64,000 nt of DNA from SIG78 sp036677805 (GCA_036677805.1 JAVBVS010000018.1:62001-126000), one strand, 5' to 3'; positions 43,431-52,463 are shown, counted from the first letter of the stretch. The notes: a model not told the origin generated them from the sequence alone. Program-made: numbers and translations.

Positions 43431-43625
43431 ATGATGCCGAAACTGATTGATCGTACTGAAGCAGCTGCGATGCTGGGACTGGGTCTGAGCAACTTCAAGA
43501 AGTTGGAGAGTGAACACGCTTTTCCATTTCAACGCAAGATGATCGGCAGTTCCATCCGTTATCGTAATACCGACATTTTACACTACATTATGAGCCATGA
43601 AGAGGATGAGAGTACGACTGCATAA
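43431..43625 (+). CDS. Small HTH protein, AlpA/excisionase-like
   Basis: 64 residues: KLIDRTEAAAMLGLGLSNFK, a MerR/excisionase-type HTH_17, followed by FPFQRKMIGSSIRYRNTDIL, the wing that ends with an IRY-type motif. Such proteins act as AlpA-type regulators or excision factors in satellite elements, consistent with the SF3 helicase upstream. Start at 43431 or the next codon (both ATG). Confidence 0.7.
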   Translation: MMPKLIDRTEAAAMLGLGLSNFKKLESEHAFPFQRKMIGSSIRYRNTDILHYIMSHEEDESTTA

Positions 43626-43876
43626 CTCCGATTAAGAGTCGTGTATGGCAGCTTAAATATTGCCATAAAACAGGGGGCTGAACTATTACCCAGCCCCTAC
43701 GATTTCAAGGTCATTTTCAAGAGAAAATCAACGATGATTTCGAGTCTTTTCAAGACCTATTTCTCGTTTTTATGAAACTATCGATATTTGATTGAAAGGG
43801 ACGTAAAACTTTTGGGATGGATACTTCTCAGCGTTGAAATCCCGCGACAGGTACGAACCTTGTTTCCGATCACTTA
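43626..43876. other. Intergenic stretch with no gene seen
   Basis: About 250 bp after the small HTH gene, AT-rich and with no supported ORF. Confidence 0.4.
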
Positions 43877-44043
43877 GAATGCCACGCCGGAAATCCTATC
43901 GCAAATATGCCATGATGAGCGGCTGCAGTACCAATTCGGGTTACAGGAATTTATTGACTATTCCGACGAGCATGGCCTGGAAGTCCGCCCAATTACGTTC
44001 ATGACAACCCAAAATTTTCTGAGCAGTACCCATGATTACACAT
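43877..44043 (+). pseudogene. Possible 3' remnant of an unknown gene
   Basis: An open frame without a start codon reads ICHDERLQYQFGLQEFIDYS and continues EHGLEVRPITFMTTQNFLSS before a stop. The composition looks protein-like, but the fragment is only ~55 codons. The parent gene is unknown. Confidence 0.3.
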
Positions 44044-44052
44044 AATGAAAAC

Positions 44053-44457
44053 TTAATTCAAAGGCAACACTGACATTAATCCCGCCAGCAGCAGAAAGAA
44101 TCCTGCCATCACGAATTTTGCATAGACCACATTTTTCTTGCTCAGTTCGATGAATTGGCGCGTGTTCAAACCGCGCCAGGCGATCACGAACACCGCCAGC
44201 AGCGGCAGGATGAACCTCCCGTTGTAGAGCAGCAGTAGACCCAATTCCCGCCCGGCGCCATTACGCCCGGCCAGCATCGTCAGCGTCGGCACATAAACCT
44301 GTCCGATACAGACGCTTTCCAGCAGCGTTACCAGTACGCCGATCCCGAATGCACCCGGCAAAAGATAACGATAGCCCAAGCCCCTTTTCATGATCCGATG
44401 AATCCATGTCTTGACGCCATCCGGCAACAACGCCGCGACCACCGCCGACAGCGCCAA
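44053..44457 (-). pseudogene. Fragment of a DsbD/CcdA-like membrane protein
   Basis: About 135 codons with three to four membrane helices (YLLPGAFGIGVLVTLLESVC, GRFILPLLAVFVIAWRGLNT, KFVMAGFFLLLAGLMSVLPL). LLESVCIGQVYVPTLTML looks like the second-repeat Cys motif of cytochrome-c biogenesis/DsbD-type transmembrane proteins. The N-terminal half is missing; immediately upstream, on the other strand, lies an RHS fragment. The only start is TTG. Read as a C-terminal remnant. Confidence 0.6.
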
Positions 44458-44770
44458 TGTCGAACTTTTGAATACTTATACCGCGGTAGATTCCGGCGAT
44501 ACGCCGTTGCCGGAAGACCTGCGCCCCCGCGTGGTGGAGAAGCGCATTGCGGGCACCACCGTTGAAAAGCGTTATCACGCCTGGACACAAGAGAGTACGA
44601 CCGGAGAAATGCTGGAGATCGAAGAACAGGCCGCCACCGGTTCCCGCGGTTATGGCGCCAGTGGCAATCTGCGTACCGTGAAACGCTATTACAGCCAAAC
44701 CGCCGACATCGCCTCCCGAGGCCGACTGAAGAGCGTGACCTATGCCGCCGGCCGACCGGGATCAATAAAT
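44458..44770 (+). pseudogene. RHS/YD-repeat-type protein fragment
   Basis: The reading frame begins without a proper start (VELLNTYTAVDSGDTPLPED) and continues EKRIAGTTVEKRYHAWTQES, YYSQTADIASRGRLKSVTYA, which resembles RHS-type repeat proteins of this phylum. It meets the membrane-protein fragment head on near 44457 and ends at a terminator-like hairpin. Both ends look cut by recombination. Confidence 0.5.
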
Positions 44771-44784
44771 AGTCGGCCTTTTTT
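44750..44784 (+). terminator. Rho-independent terminator
   Basis: GGCCGAC (44750-44756) pairs with GTCGGCC (44772-44778), followed by TTTTTT. Separates the fragments from the helicase locus. Confidence 0.7.
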
Positions 44785-44934
44785 ATTTCAATTCACAAAA
44801 TCGTATTAGTTTTCTTGTTGATGGATAGATTTTCCTTTCGATTTGCGAAGTTTTTTTATTTGCAAACCGCATTTTCGGATGATACTGTATGGTAGAATTT
44901 GGTTTTGAAACATTACAATGCAAACGGGGCACGA

Positions 44935-45162
44935 ATGGCTATCAGCTATAAGAAGCTATGGAAGTTGCTAATAGACAAGGATATGAATAAGTCGTCCCTG
45001 CAAAAAGCAGCAGGCGTCAGCTGGGCATCCATCGCCAAGCTCAACCGCGGAGAAAATATCGGCACGGACATTCTGGCCAAAATATGCCATGCGCTGAACT
45101 GCAATATTGGCGACATTATGGATATCCTGCCGAATGAAGAACAAAAGAATGGGAAGGAATAA
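44935..45162 (+). CDS. Small XRE-family (YozG-like) HTH regulator
   Basis: 75 residues: AISYKKLWKLLIDKDMNKSS, LQKAAGVSWASIAKLNRGEN, IGTDILAKICHALNCNIGDI, the YozG-like XRE fold. Starts at 44935 (GGGG upstream). 62 bp before the large helicase gene and probably controls that locus. Similar small regulators sit beside many restriction loci. Confidence 0.85.
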   Translation: MAISYKKLWKLLIDKDMNKSSLQKAAGVSWASIAKLNRGENIGTDILAKICHALNCNIGDIMDILPNEEQKNGKE

Positions 45163-45224
45163 CAGTAAGATATAGTCCCAGTTACTTTTCCCATGATTCA
45201 TGACAGGCACTGAGGCGCTAAAAA

Positions 45225-48104
45225 ATGCAGGTGTTCGATAACATAACTGAGTTCGTTAAAGACGATCTCCAAAAAGAAATGAAAGCTGGCAGCAAGATTT
45301 CCATTGCGGCGGCCTGTTTTTCTATCTATGCGTATCAGGAGCTGAAAAAGCAACTGGAAGATATAGCCGAACTCCGTTTCATTTTTACCTCGCCAACATT
45401 TACAACAGAAAATGCGCCAAAAGGAAAACGGGAATTTTACATTCCTCGTATCTCGCGTGAACAGTGCCTCTATGGTTCTGAATTTGAAATCAAGTTGCGC
45501 AATGAACTGACGCAGAAGGCAATTGCCAAGGAATGTGCAGAATGGATCAGAAAGAAGGCCAAATTCAAATCTAATGTTTCCGGGAATTCTATTCCCGGGT
45601 TCTTAAATATTCAGAATGCCGACACCTGCACTTATCAGCCGTTCAATGGATTCACGACGGTCGATCTGGGATGTGAACGCGGAAACAACTCCTTCAACTT
45701 TGTGACTAAACTTTCTGCGACGCAAAGCGAGATGTATCTACGCACGTTCAACAGCTTGTGGAATGATGCGGACAAAATGCAGGACGTTACTGATGTCGTC
45801 ATTGACAATATTACCGCAGCGTACAAAGAAAATGCCCCGGAATTCATTTATTTCATTACGTTGTACAATATTTTCAGCGAGTTTCTGGAAGATATTTCCG
45901 AGGATGTACTGCCCAACGAAGGTGTGGGCTTCAAGCGAAGCCTGATCTGGAACAAGCTCTATGATTTCCAGAAGGATGCGACCCTTGCGATTATCAATAA
46001 ACTGGAAAAATTTAACGGCTGCATTCTCGCGGACAGCGTCGGGCTTGGTAAGACTTTTACCGCGCTGTCGGTGGTCAAATACTATGAAGATCGTAACAAG
46101 AACGTATTGGTGCTTTGTCCCAAAAAACTCTGCAATAACTGGAATACGTTCAAAGGCAACTATGTGAACAATCCCATTGCCGGAGACCGTCTGCGCTATG
46201 ATGTGCTTTTCCATACGGACTTGTCGCGCTCGCGCGGGGAGTCCAACGGCATTGATCTTTCCAGGTTGCGATGGGATACTTATGATTTGATCGTAATTGA
46301 CGAATCGCATAATTTTCGTAACGGTGGCGATGTTTACGGAGATGAGGAAAAGCGGGAAAATCGTTATCTGCGTCTGCTGAACAAAGTAATCCGTCCGGGC
46401 GTCAAAACCAAGGTGCTGATGCTTTCGGCTACCCCGGTCAATAACCGTTTCACCGATTTACGCAATCAGATTGCACTGGCCTATGAAGGAGATTCAACAA
46501 AAATTGAAGAGAAGTTGAATACAAAGCATTCCATTGATGAGATTTTCCGTCAGGCGCAGAGAGAATTCAACACATGGAGCAATCTGCCACCGGAAGATAG
46601 GACTGCCGATGCATTGCTTGACCGGCTTGACTTTGATTTCTTTGAACTGCTGGATTCAGTTACCATCGCTCGTTCCCGAAAGCACATTGAAAAATATTAT
46701 AATACCGAAGCCATTGGGAAATTTCCGGAGCGCAAGCCGCCGCTGAGTCCCCGCCCGGCCTTGACGACGCTGGAGGGTGCAATCAATTATAAAGAAATTT
46801 ATGAACAGCTCCAGCAGTTGACGCTGATGATCTATCTGCCGTCAATATTTATTTTTGACAGCGCCAAGGACAAATACGATCTAAAAAGAAGCAAAGATTC
46901 CGATAGCGAAACCAGCAATCTTTCCCAGCTTGGACGGGAAAAAGGCATTCATCACCTGATGAGCGTCGGACTGCTAAAGCGATTGGAAAGCTCGGTTCAT
47001 TCATTCCGGCTGACTCTTGAACGCATTAAAGCGTTGAATGAGAAAACCATTCAGATTATTGACCGCTATGAGGCCTCATCCAGCATGGATCTATTTGAAT
47101 TTACCGATATGGCGAAAGAGGCCGCTCGGGATTCGGATGATGAAGACTCCGACTTCTTCAATGTCGGTAGAAAAGTAAAAATCAGCTTGGCGGATATGGA
47201 CTACGTTTCGTGGCGGCAGAACTTGGTCAAAGATGTGGAAACGTTGCAACTCCTGATTGCAATGATCAAAGATATCACCCCGGAATATGACAACAAGCTT
47301 CAGACCCTGCTACGGCAGATTGGAGATAAGATAACCGCTCCGCTCAATCCCGGCAATAAAAAAGTAATTGTTTTCACCGCGTTTTCCGATACTGCGGAAT
47401 ATCTTTACCAACATGTCAGCGAGTATGTACGAAGCCATCATGGATTGCACTGCGCGATGATTACCGGCGATGTCGATGGCATTTCGACCGTTCCCAAGCT
47501 GAAGATGGACATGAACACGGTTCTGACGCTATTTTCTCCGATTTCCAAGGAAAAGCTTTTGCTTTTGCCGGATAACCCGACGGAAATTGATATTCTTATT
47601 GCCACCGACTGTATTTCCGAAGGCCAGAACCTTCAGGACTGCGACTATTTGATCAACTATGATATCCACTGGAACCCGGTTCGCATCATCCAGCGCTTCG
47701 GACGTATTGACCGTATCGGCAGTAAAAACGATTGCATTCAGCTGGTCAATTATTGGCCGGATCTGACGCTAGACGACTATATCCAATTGAAGGATAGGGT
47801 TGAAACCCGGATGAAAATCACCATTATGACCGCAACCGGTGATGATGACCCGATCAATGAAGGCGAACGCGGCGATCTTGAGTATCGCAAAAAACAACTG
47901 GAGCGGTTGCAAAATGAAGTCGTCGATATCGAAGAAATGAATACCGGAATCAGTATTATGGATCTCGGCCTGAACGAATTCCGTCTGGATTTGCTGGACT
48001 ATGTGAAAACGCAGGGAGGATGCGATAAAGCCCCGCGCGGACTTCATGCGGTTGTGTCGGCTTCTCCGGACGCTCCACCATACGTTGATTCAGAGTGTCT
48101 TTGA
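45225..48104 (+). CDS. SNF2-type helicase with PLD-like N-terminus, probably truncated at the C-terminus
   Basis: Residues ~1-150 resemble a PLD-like N-domain (AGSKISIAAACFSIYAYQEL, LRFIFTSPTFTTENAP), but no HKD motif is seen. The SF2 core has Walker A ILADSVGLGKTFTALSVV, DEAH-like LIVIDESHNFRNGG, MLSATPVNNRFTDLRNQIAL, and the second RecA domain with IATDCISEGQNLQDCDYLIN and IIQRFGRIDRIGSKND. It ends ASPDAPPYVDSECL soon after KAPRGLHAVV, where I would expect a further C-terminal domain. The next gene overlaps it by 59 bp in another frame. Interpreted as one end of a deletion; see findings. Confidence 0.8.
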   Translation: MQVFDNITEFVKDDLQKEMKAGSKISIAAACFSIYAYQELKKQLEDIAELRFIFTSPTFTTENAPKGKREFYIPRISREQCLYGSEFEIKLRNELTQKAIAKECAEWIRKKAKFKSNVSGNSIPGFLNIQNADTCTYQPFNGFTTVDLGCERGNNSFNFVTKLSATQSEMYLRTFNSLWNDADKMQDVTDVVIDNITAAYKENAPEFIYFITLYNIFSEFLEDISEDVLPNEGVGFKRSLIWNKLYDFQKDATLAIINKLEKFNGCILADSVGLGKTFTALSVVKYYEDRNKNVLVLCPKKLCNNWNTFKGNYVNNPIAGDRLRYDVLFHTDLSRSRGESNGIDLSRLRWDTYDLIVIDESHNFRNGGDVYGDEEKRENRYLRLLNKVIRPGVKTKVLMLSATPVNNRFTDLRNQIALAYEGDSTKIEEKLNTKHSIDEIFRQAQREFNTWSNLPPEDRTADALLDRLDFDFFELLDSVTIARSRKHIEKYYNTEAIGKFPERKPPLSPRPALTTLEGAINYKEIYEQLQQLTLMIYLPSIFIFDSAKDKYDLKRSKDSDSETSNLSQLGREKGIHHLMSVGLLKRLESSVHSFRLTLERIKALNEKTIQIIDRYEASSSMDLFEFTDMAKEAARDSDDEDSDFFNVGRKVKISLADMDYVSWRQNLVKDVETLQLLIAMIKDITPEYDNKLQTLLRQIGDKITAPLNPGNKKVIVFTAFSDTAEYLYQHVSEYVRSHHGLHCAMITGDVDGISTVPKLKMDMNTVLTLFSPISKEKLLLLPDNPTEIDILIATDCISEGQNLQDCDYLINYDIHWNPVRIIQRFGRIDRIGSKNDCIQLVNYWPDLTLDDYIQLKDRVETRMKITIMTATGDDDPINEGERGDLEYRKKQLERLQNEVVDIEEMNTGISIMDLGLNEFRLDLLDYVKTQGGCDKAPRGLHAVVSASPDAPPYVDSECL

Positions 48105-49080
48105 TGAAAGCGTTCTGGCTTCCATGATTGAAAACGGCAAAGATACCAAAATCGAAGATAATGGCCTGAACGATAACTTCTACAAGCAGGAGTTTCAGAC
48201 GCTTTGGAACTATATCAACCACAAATACGCTTATGCCGTCAACTTCAATTCTCAAGAACTGATAGATAAAGCGGTCGCCCACATTGATAAAAAGCTTTTT
48301 GTTTCCCAGTTGCAGTATACAGTTGCAGTCGGCGGACAGAAGCGTGACATGGATGCCAATGCACTGTCGCGCGGCGATTCCTTTGATGCGGCAAAAACCA
48401 AAACCGAAACGCTCAAGCATGCCCAGATCAGCCAGATCAAGTATGATCTTGTCGGCAAAATTGCGGAAGGCACGATTCTCACCCGTCGAACGGTAGCAAC
48501 AATCCTGAAAGGCGTTTCCGACCGTAGCTATGCCATGTTCCAAATGAATCCGGAAGAATTCATCACCAAGGTGATCAAGCTGATTAAGGAACAGAAGGCA
48601 ACGATGATTGTCGATTGCATTTCCTACAATCAGATAGAAGGTTCTTATGAAAGCTCAATATTTACCGCAAACAGCGGCAAGCAAAATTTTGATGCTGCGT
48701 TTCGAGCAAAGAAAAGCATTCAGGACTTTGTGTTTACCGATGGTTCTGCGGAACAGAGCATAGAGCGCAAATTCGTTCAAGACCTGGACACGGCAAAAGA
48801 AGTATGTGTATATGCAAAATTGCCGAAAGGATTTGCGATTCCGACCCCAGTCGGCAATTACTCTCCAGACTGGGCGATTGCCTTTAATGCCGGAACGGTC
48901 AAGCACATCTTCTTTGTAGCTGAAACCAAAGGAACGATGGAAACATTGGAACTGCGGCCAATTGAGCAGGCCAAAATTTCCTGCGCAAAAAAGCTGTTCA
49001 ATGAACTCTCGACCAGCAAAGTGAAATATCATGATGTTGACAGCTATCAGAATTTGCTGAACATTATGAATACATTATAA
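48046..49080 (+). CDS. C-terminal part of a type III restriction endonuclease (Res) subunit
   Basis: 344 residues without any helicase motif. DLVGKIAEGTILTRRTVATI is the segment seen near the end of Res subunits. YSPDWAIAFNAGTVKHIFFV with AETKGT gives the D...ETK nuclease site of PD-(D/E)XK type. The N-terminal helicase half of a normal Res (~600 aa) is absent. The frame opens at ATG 48046, inside the end of the preceding gene, without a clear ribosome-binding site. No methyltransferase gene is nearby. Likely an inactive or re-purposed remnant. Confidence 0.72.
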   Translation: MRLCRLLRTLHHTLIQSVFDESVLASMIENGKDTKIEDNGLNDNFYKQEFQTLWNYINHKYAYAVNFNSQELIDKAVAHIDKKLFVSQLQYTVAVGGQKRDMDANALSRGDSFDAAKTKTETLKHAQISQIKYDLVGKIAEGTILTRRTVATILKGVSDRSYAMFQMNPEEFITKVIKLIKEQKATMIVDCISYNQIEGSYESSIFTANSGKQNFDAAFRAKKSIQDFVFTDGSAEQSIERKFVQDLDTAKEVCVYAKLPKGFAIPTPVGNYSPDWAIAFNAGTVKHIFFVAETKGTMETLELRPIEQAKISCAKKLFNELSTSKVKYHDVDSYQNLLNIMNTL

Positions 49081-49100
49081 CGATTCTCTAAGTATATTCT

Positions 49101-50102
49101 ATGGCAACCAGCAAATACAATATCATTCGTATAAAGCGGCTTTTGGCTATGCTGAAAGAAAACCGTTACCCGAACTATCCACGGTTTCTTGAGGAAATGA
49201 AAAAACTTGATATCGCCGGAGCATACAATCTTTCGGCCAGAACGCTTCAGCGCGATATTGCATTTCTCAAAACGGAGTACAAAGCTCCCATCTGCTATGA
49301 TTATGAGCGAAAAGGATATTATCTGACTGTTCCTGATTGGAGTGTGGATATCCCGTTGCTGGATGACAACGAGATGAAAGCGGCAATCCTCGGCGCACGG
49401 TTGGCGGAAAGCATCATGCCGTCTCCCGTAAAACAGGATGTTCGTCATGCGGTCGATTCGTTGCTTGCGGTCAATGACAAAGGGATGGATGAAAATACGA
49501 CCTTGTTGTCGCTGGTTGCCATGGGATCGAGAGTATCGGTAAAACCGGAGGTTTTTCGCCCCATATTTGAAGCATGGCAATCACATCACTGTGTAAAATT
49601 AATTTATGAGCGCTTGATGGGCGATATTTCTGAACGAGTCGTGGAGCCGCATGCCTTGGTTTTCTATGAGGGGAACTGGTATTTGAAAGCAGTTGCACGT
49701 TTCAAAAACAACACCTCAATTCCACGTGAGGAGCGTCGCGCCTCGACCTTGGCTTTACATCGCATTCATTCGGCGGAAAATGTCGCAGGAACATTTGAAC
49801 CGGATCGAAAAATAATAGATGCGGTCAACCGTCGTGAAATTTTCGATTTTCCCCAGATCAGAGATATTCGATTAAAGCTTGGTCCGGAAGCATTCAAATT
49901 CATTGGAGAACAATTTGATGTAGTCGAGGAGGGACGGGAAGGTAAATTCCATCTTGTCAAAATCAGTGAGGCTCCTGAATATAGAATTGTGAATTATGTC
50001 CTTGTCGAAGGCGGTGATGCCAAATTGCTGAACCACCCGGAAATCGCGGAGGAAGTGATCAAGCGGGCGAAACAGGCCATCTCCGCGCAGGAGGATACAT
50101 GA
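49101..50102 (+). CDS. WYL-domain transcriptional regulator
   Basis: N-terminal winged HTH (IIRIKRLLAMLKENRYPNYP, YNLSARTLQRDIAFLKTEYK), the WYL domain with FYEGNWYLKAVARFKNN (residues ~190-210), and a C-terminal WCX-type domain (IRLKLGPEAFKFIGEQFDVV). WYL regulators often control anti-phage islands (BrxR/CapW type). It follows the Res fragment by 20 bp and probably was part of the same locus. Confidence 0.9.
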   Translation: MATSKYNIIRIKRLLAMLKENRYPNYPRFLEEMKKLDIAGAYNLSARTLQRDIAFLKTEYKAPICYDYERKGYYLTVPDWSVDIPLLDDNEMKAAILGARLAESIMPSPVKQDVRHAVDSLLAVNDKGMDENTTLLSLVAMGSRVSVKPEVFRPIFEAWQSHHCVKLIYERLMGDISERVVEPHALVFYEGNWYLKAVARFKNNTSIPREERRASTLALHRIHSAENVAGTFEPDRKIIDAVNRREIFDFPQIRDIRLKLGPEAFKFIGEQFDVVEEGREGKFHLVKISEAPEYRIVNYVLVEGGDAKLLNHPEIAEEVIKRAKQAISAQEDT

Positions 50103-50164
50103 AAATTTCCCTTTTTTCTTCCGACAGAGCCAGACTGCGACACTTTTTGTCGCTCTGACAAATG

Positions 50165-50215
50165 TATAATAACCGCCAGATGCCATTAAATTAAAAACTT
50201 TCTGGCGGTTATTAT
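50165..50215. repeat. 15-bp perfect inverted repeat at the start of the zinc-ribbon gene
   Basis: ATAATAACCGCCAGA (50166-50180) pairs with TCTGGCGGTTATTAT (50201-50215) around 20 nt. The ATG of the next gene (50214-50216) begins inside the right arm. A TATAAT (50165-50170) overlaps the left arm. It may be an operator, a terminator for the WYL gene, or a translation lock. Confidence 0.55.
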
Positions 50216-50489
50216 GAACGTCGAAAAGAATTCGGTGAAACCGATTGAAATCTCTTTCAGTGCCAACGGAACCCGCAAATGTCCGTATTGCCAAAAAGAC
50301 GTCGAGAAAGCAGCCGTTACCTGTCCTTATTGTCACGGCACGTTTGTTTCCACAAACCGCATTCGCAATGCGGTTGGAATGGTGATTGTCTTTCTACTGC
50401 TTTATTGGCTAATTTCTTCTTTTGTAAGTTGCGAAGCCGACCGGGAGATGAAGAAAATAGAACAACAGATTGAAGCGCAGGTGAGATGA
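50214..50489 (+). CDS. Small zinc-ribbon membrane protein
   Basis: 91 residues. The zinc ribbon CPYCQKDVEKAAVTCPYCHG (CX2C-X11-CX2C) is followed by one membrane helix (AVGMVIVFLLLYWLISSFVS) and a charged helix. Start inside a perfect inverted repeat. Function unknown; small zinc-ribbon/TM proteins are common in mobile regions. Confidence 0.7.
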   Translation: MNVEKNSVKPIEISFSANGTRKCPYCQKDVEKAAVTCPYCHGTFVSTNRIRNAVGMVIVFLLLYWLISSFVSCEADREMKKIEQQIEAQVR

Positions 50490-50621
50490 TGAAAAATATG
50501 TACCATTATCAAAATCGGACATAGGATTTTTTTACCCTTTTTCAGATTCCGACACCGACATGCATTATCGCGCCATTATTCTGGCAAGTCAAGTAATATA
50601 AACATTTGCGAAGAGTGAATT

Positions 50622-51494
50622 ATGTCTAAAATGATTGACTGTAGCAGTGGCCTCCCGTCTGCCTCAAACAAAATTCAAGTCGAATTGAAAAAAGCAGAGG
50701 AATACTTTTTGGACTGGATAAAAGATGGAGGAAAATTACCGGAGCTGTCGCAACACAATGTTGCTCTAGTGGAAGCGATGATTCAAAATGATTCCGCATA
50801 TTTAACGTCATCGGATGAAAAAAAAGGCCCCGTACATAACAAAAACAATCAAATTGCTGGAGGATCTACAGCTTTTTGGATGAAAAAGCTAAAAGAAAAT
50901 CTTGTTGAAAAAAAAGAGGCAAAAATATCGCTTAGTAAACAAGTAATAGAGGTTTCATTTGAAGAAATTATTCAACACGCGGTGAATGCGGTTGATAAAG
51001 AAAACAGTACTCACTTGAATGCGGACAAGGCTGATGAATACGCTGGGGGGCGTACCGAATTAAGCAAACGAATTATTGCTGCAAAGGAGAAGCTTCTTGA
51101 CTATCTTAGGGTACCTGAAAAATCTGATTTTGAACTCATTAAAATCATATCAAGCCCTACGCCTTCCCCAAGGCGTCCAAGAGAAAATGTTTCATTTGCA
51201 AGTAAATTTTGTCATTACGCCTGTTTCTATTTGTTTGATGGGGAGATGGAACAGGACAATTATTCCATATACGATGGCATTGTAGTAAAAGCTCTTCCAA
51301 AATATTTAGCACATTACAAGATCACAGATGAAACTTTTGCAAAAATAACGACCAATAAATTTCCAAAAGGGGAAGCATATAAAGTTTATAATATATACCG
51401 GAAGGCCGTCGATGCAGTCATAAAAGCCTCGGGAAACAATATTAGTAGAAACGGTTTCGACCATATTCTTTGGTATTATTTTAAGGGACGGTAA
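50622..51494 (+). CDS. Unknown island protein with FASKF...IYD motif
   Basis: 290 residues, AT-rich codon use. The C-terminal half has VSFASKFCHYACFYLF and DNYSIYDGIVVKALPKYL, a motif I associate with uncharacterised proteins of bacterial defence and mobile regions, some annotated as OGG/HhH-like; that link is tentative. The N-terminal half is helical and charged, with no signal or membrane helix. It ends 4 bp before the next gene and is probably translated with it. Confidence 0.5.
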   Translation: MSKMIDCSSGLPSASNKIQVELKKAEEYFLDWIKDGGKLPELSQHNVALVEAMIQNDSAYLTSSDEKKGPVHNKNNQIAGGSTAFWMKKLKENLVEKKEAKISLSKQVIEVSFEEIIQHAVNAVDKENSTHLNADKADEYAGGRTELSKRIIAAKEKLLDYLRVPEKSDFELIKIISSPTPSPRRPRENVSFASKFCHYACFYLFDGEMEQDNYSIYDGIVVKALPKYLAHYKITDETFAKITTNKFPKGEAYKVYNIYRKAVDAVIKASGNNISRNGFDHILWYYFKGR

Positions 51495-51498
51495 AAAG

Positions 51499-52047
51499 GT
51501 GGGTATTCCAATACAAAATTCTGAGCTTTCTGAAAAAGAAAAATCCTTACGCTGTCAAATTGAGAAATTGACGGGGGCGGAAGTTTACCTCGACCGTGAT
51601 GTTTTCAAACATGAACAATTTTTCGCGTTTTTAGTTGAACCGCTTCTTGCCGATGCGGAATATGTAGTTACTCCAGAAGATCGGAAACTTATTTATATTT
51701 TGGATAACCCATTAGAAGGCAATATGCCAGAATCACAATATGCTCAATATCCTGATGCTATTCAGCAACAGTTCCAGTTTAATGCGGAACACGAGCCGTG
51801 GCTACGAGAAAGCGATAATCTTGTGTCCTCATTCCGTGATGGAGATAATATTGAAACAATGCTTCATGAAATGCTGGAATACACAAAATTGCTTGAACTT
51901 GGCTGGCATTTGGGTCGGGAAGAAGATTTTTGCGATCCTTTTATCCCAGAACCCAAGCCGATAACGGAAGCAGAGCAGATTTGGGATGAATATAAAGACG
52001 AGCAAAAAGCGTTGTCTAATAAGGAGGAGGAGGATATTATTTTATGA
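51499..52047 (+). CDS. Acidic protein of unknown function
   Basis: 182 residues starting at GTG (51499), 4 bp after the previous stop. Acidic and helical: LTGAEVYLDRDVFKHEQFFA, FRDGDNIETMLHEMLEYTKL, AEQIWDEYKDEQKALSNKEE. No family recognised. Its stop overlaps the ATG of the repeat protein by ATGA, so the three genes 50622-52463 look like an operon. AAGGAGG at the end of this gene serves the next. Confidence 0.5.
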   Translation: MGIPIQNSELSEKEKSLRCQIEKLTGAEVYLDRDVFKHEQFFAFLVEPLLADAEYVVTPEDRKLIYILDNPLEGNMPESQYAQYPDAIQQQFQFNAEHEPWLRESDNLVSSFRDGDNIETMLHEMLEYTKLLELGWHLGREEDFCDPFIPEPKPITEAEQIWDEYKDEQKALSNKEEEDIIL

Positions 52048-52463
52048 AAACCATGAAGGAAAATTTTGTTGTTGTTTTGCTTATACTGAGCGTATCATTG
52101 TTTGCAGCCGACCAGCAGACCTATCGTGACGCGCAGGGACGAATGACTGGCACGGCAACGACGAGCGGAAACCGCACAACGTACCGCGATGCGCAAGGCC
52201 GGACTGCCGGAACAGCCACCGTAAACGGCAACACAACCGTCTATCGGGACGCACAAGGACGCACGGTCGGCACGGCTACTGTCAATGGCAACACCACAAC
52301 CTACCGGGATGCACAAGGTCGAACGCAAGCGACTGCGCGGCAATCCGGCGACACCACGACCTACCGTGACGCACAGGGCAGAACCGCTGGGACGGCGAGA
52401 CAGACAGAAAACACCACCACCTACCGCGACTCGCAAGGCCGGACGAGCGGGACGAGAAGATAG
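52044..52463 (+). CDS. Secreted protein of 20-residue TYRDAQGR repeats
   Basis: Signal peptide ENFVVVLLILSVSLFAADQQ, then almost six repeats of a 20-residue unit: TYRDAQGRTAGTATVNGNTT and close variants, ending SQGRTSGTRR. The pattern resembles YD/RHS-like beta units but has no core domain. GC is much higher than in the flanking genes because the repeat codons are GC-rich. Two ATGs are close (52044, 52053). Role unknown; an exported adhesive or recognition strand is one option. Confidence 0.7.
   Translation: MKTMKENFVVVLLILSVSLFAADQQTYRDAQGRMTGTATTSGNRTTYRDAQGRTAGTATVNGNTTVYRDAQGRTVGTATVNGNTTTYRDAQGRTQATARQSGDTTTYRDAQGRTAGTARQTENTTTYRDSQGRTSGTRR

Noticed and set aside
43166..43450. 94-codon plus-strand frame after the helicase gene
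   Set aside because: Contains a terminator-like hairpin (43297-43328), has no ribosome-binding site and no recognisable domain.
52110..52460. 60-bp repeats checked as a CRISPR array
   Set aside because: They are in-frame 20-codon protein repeats with no unique spacers and no cas genes nearby.
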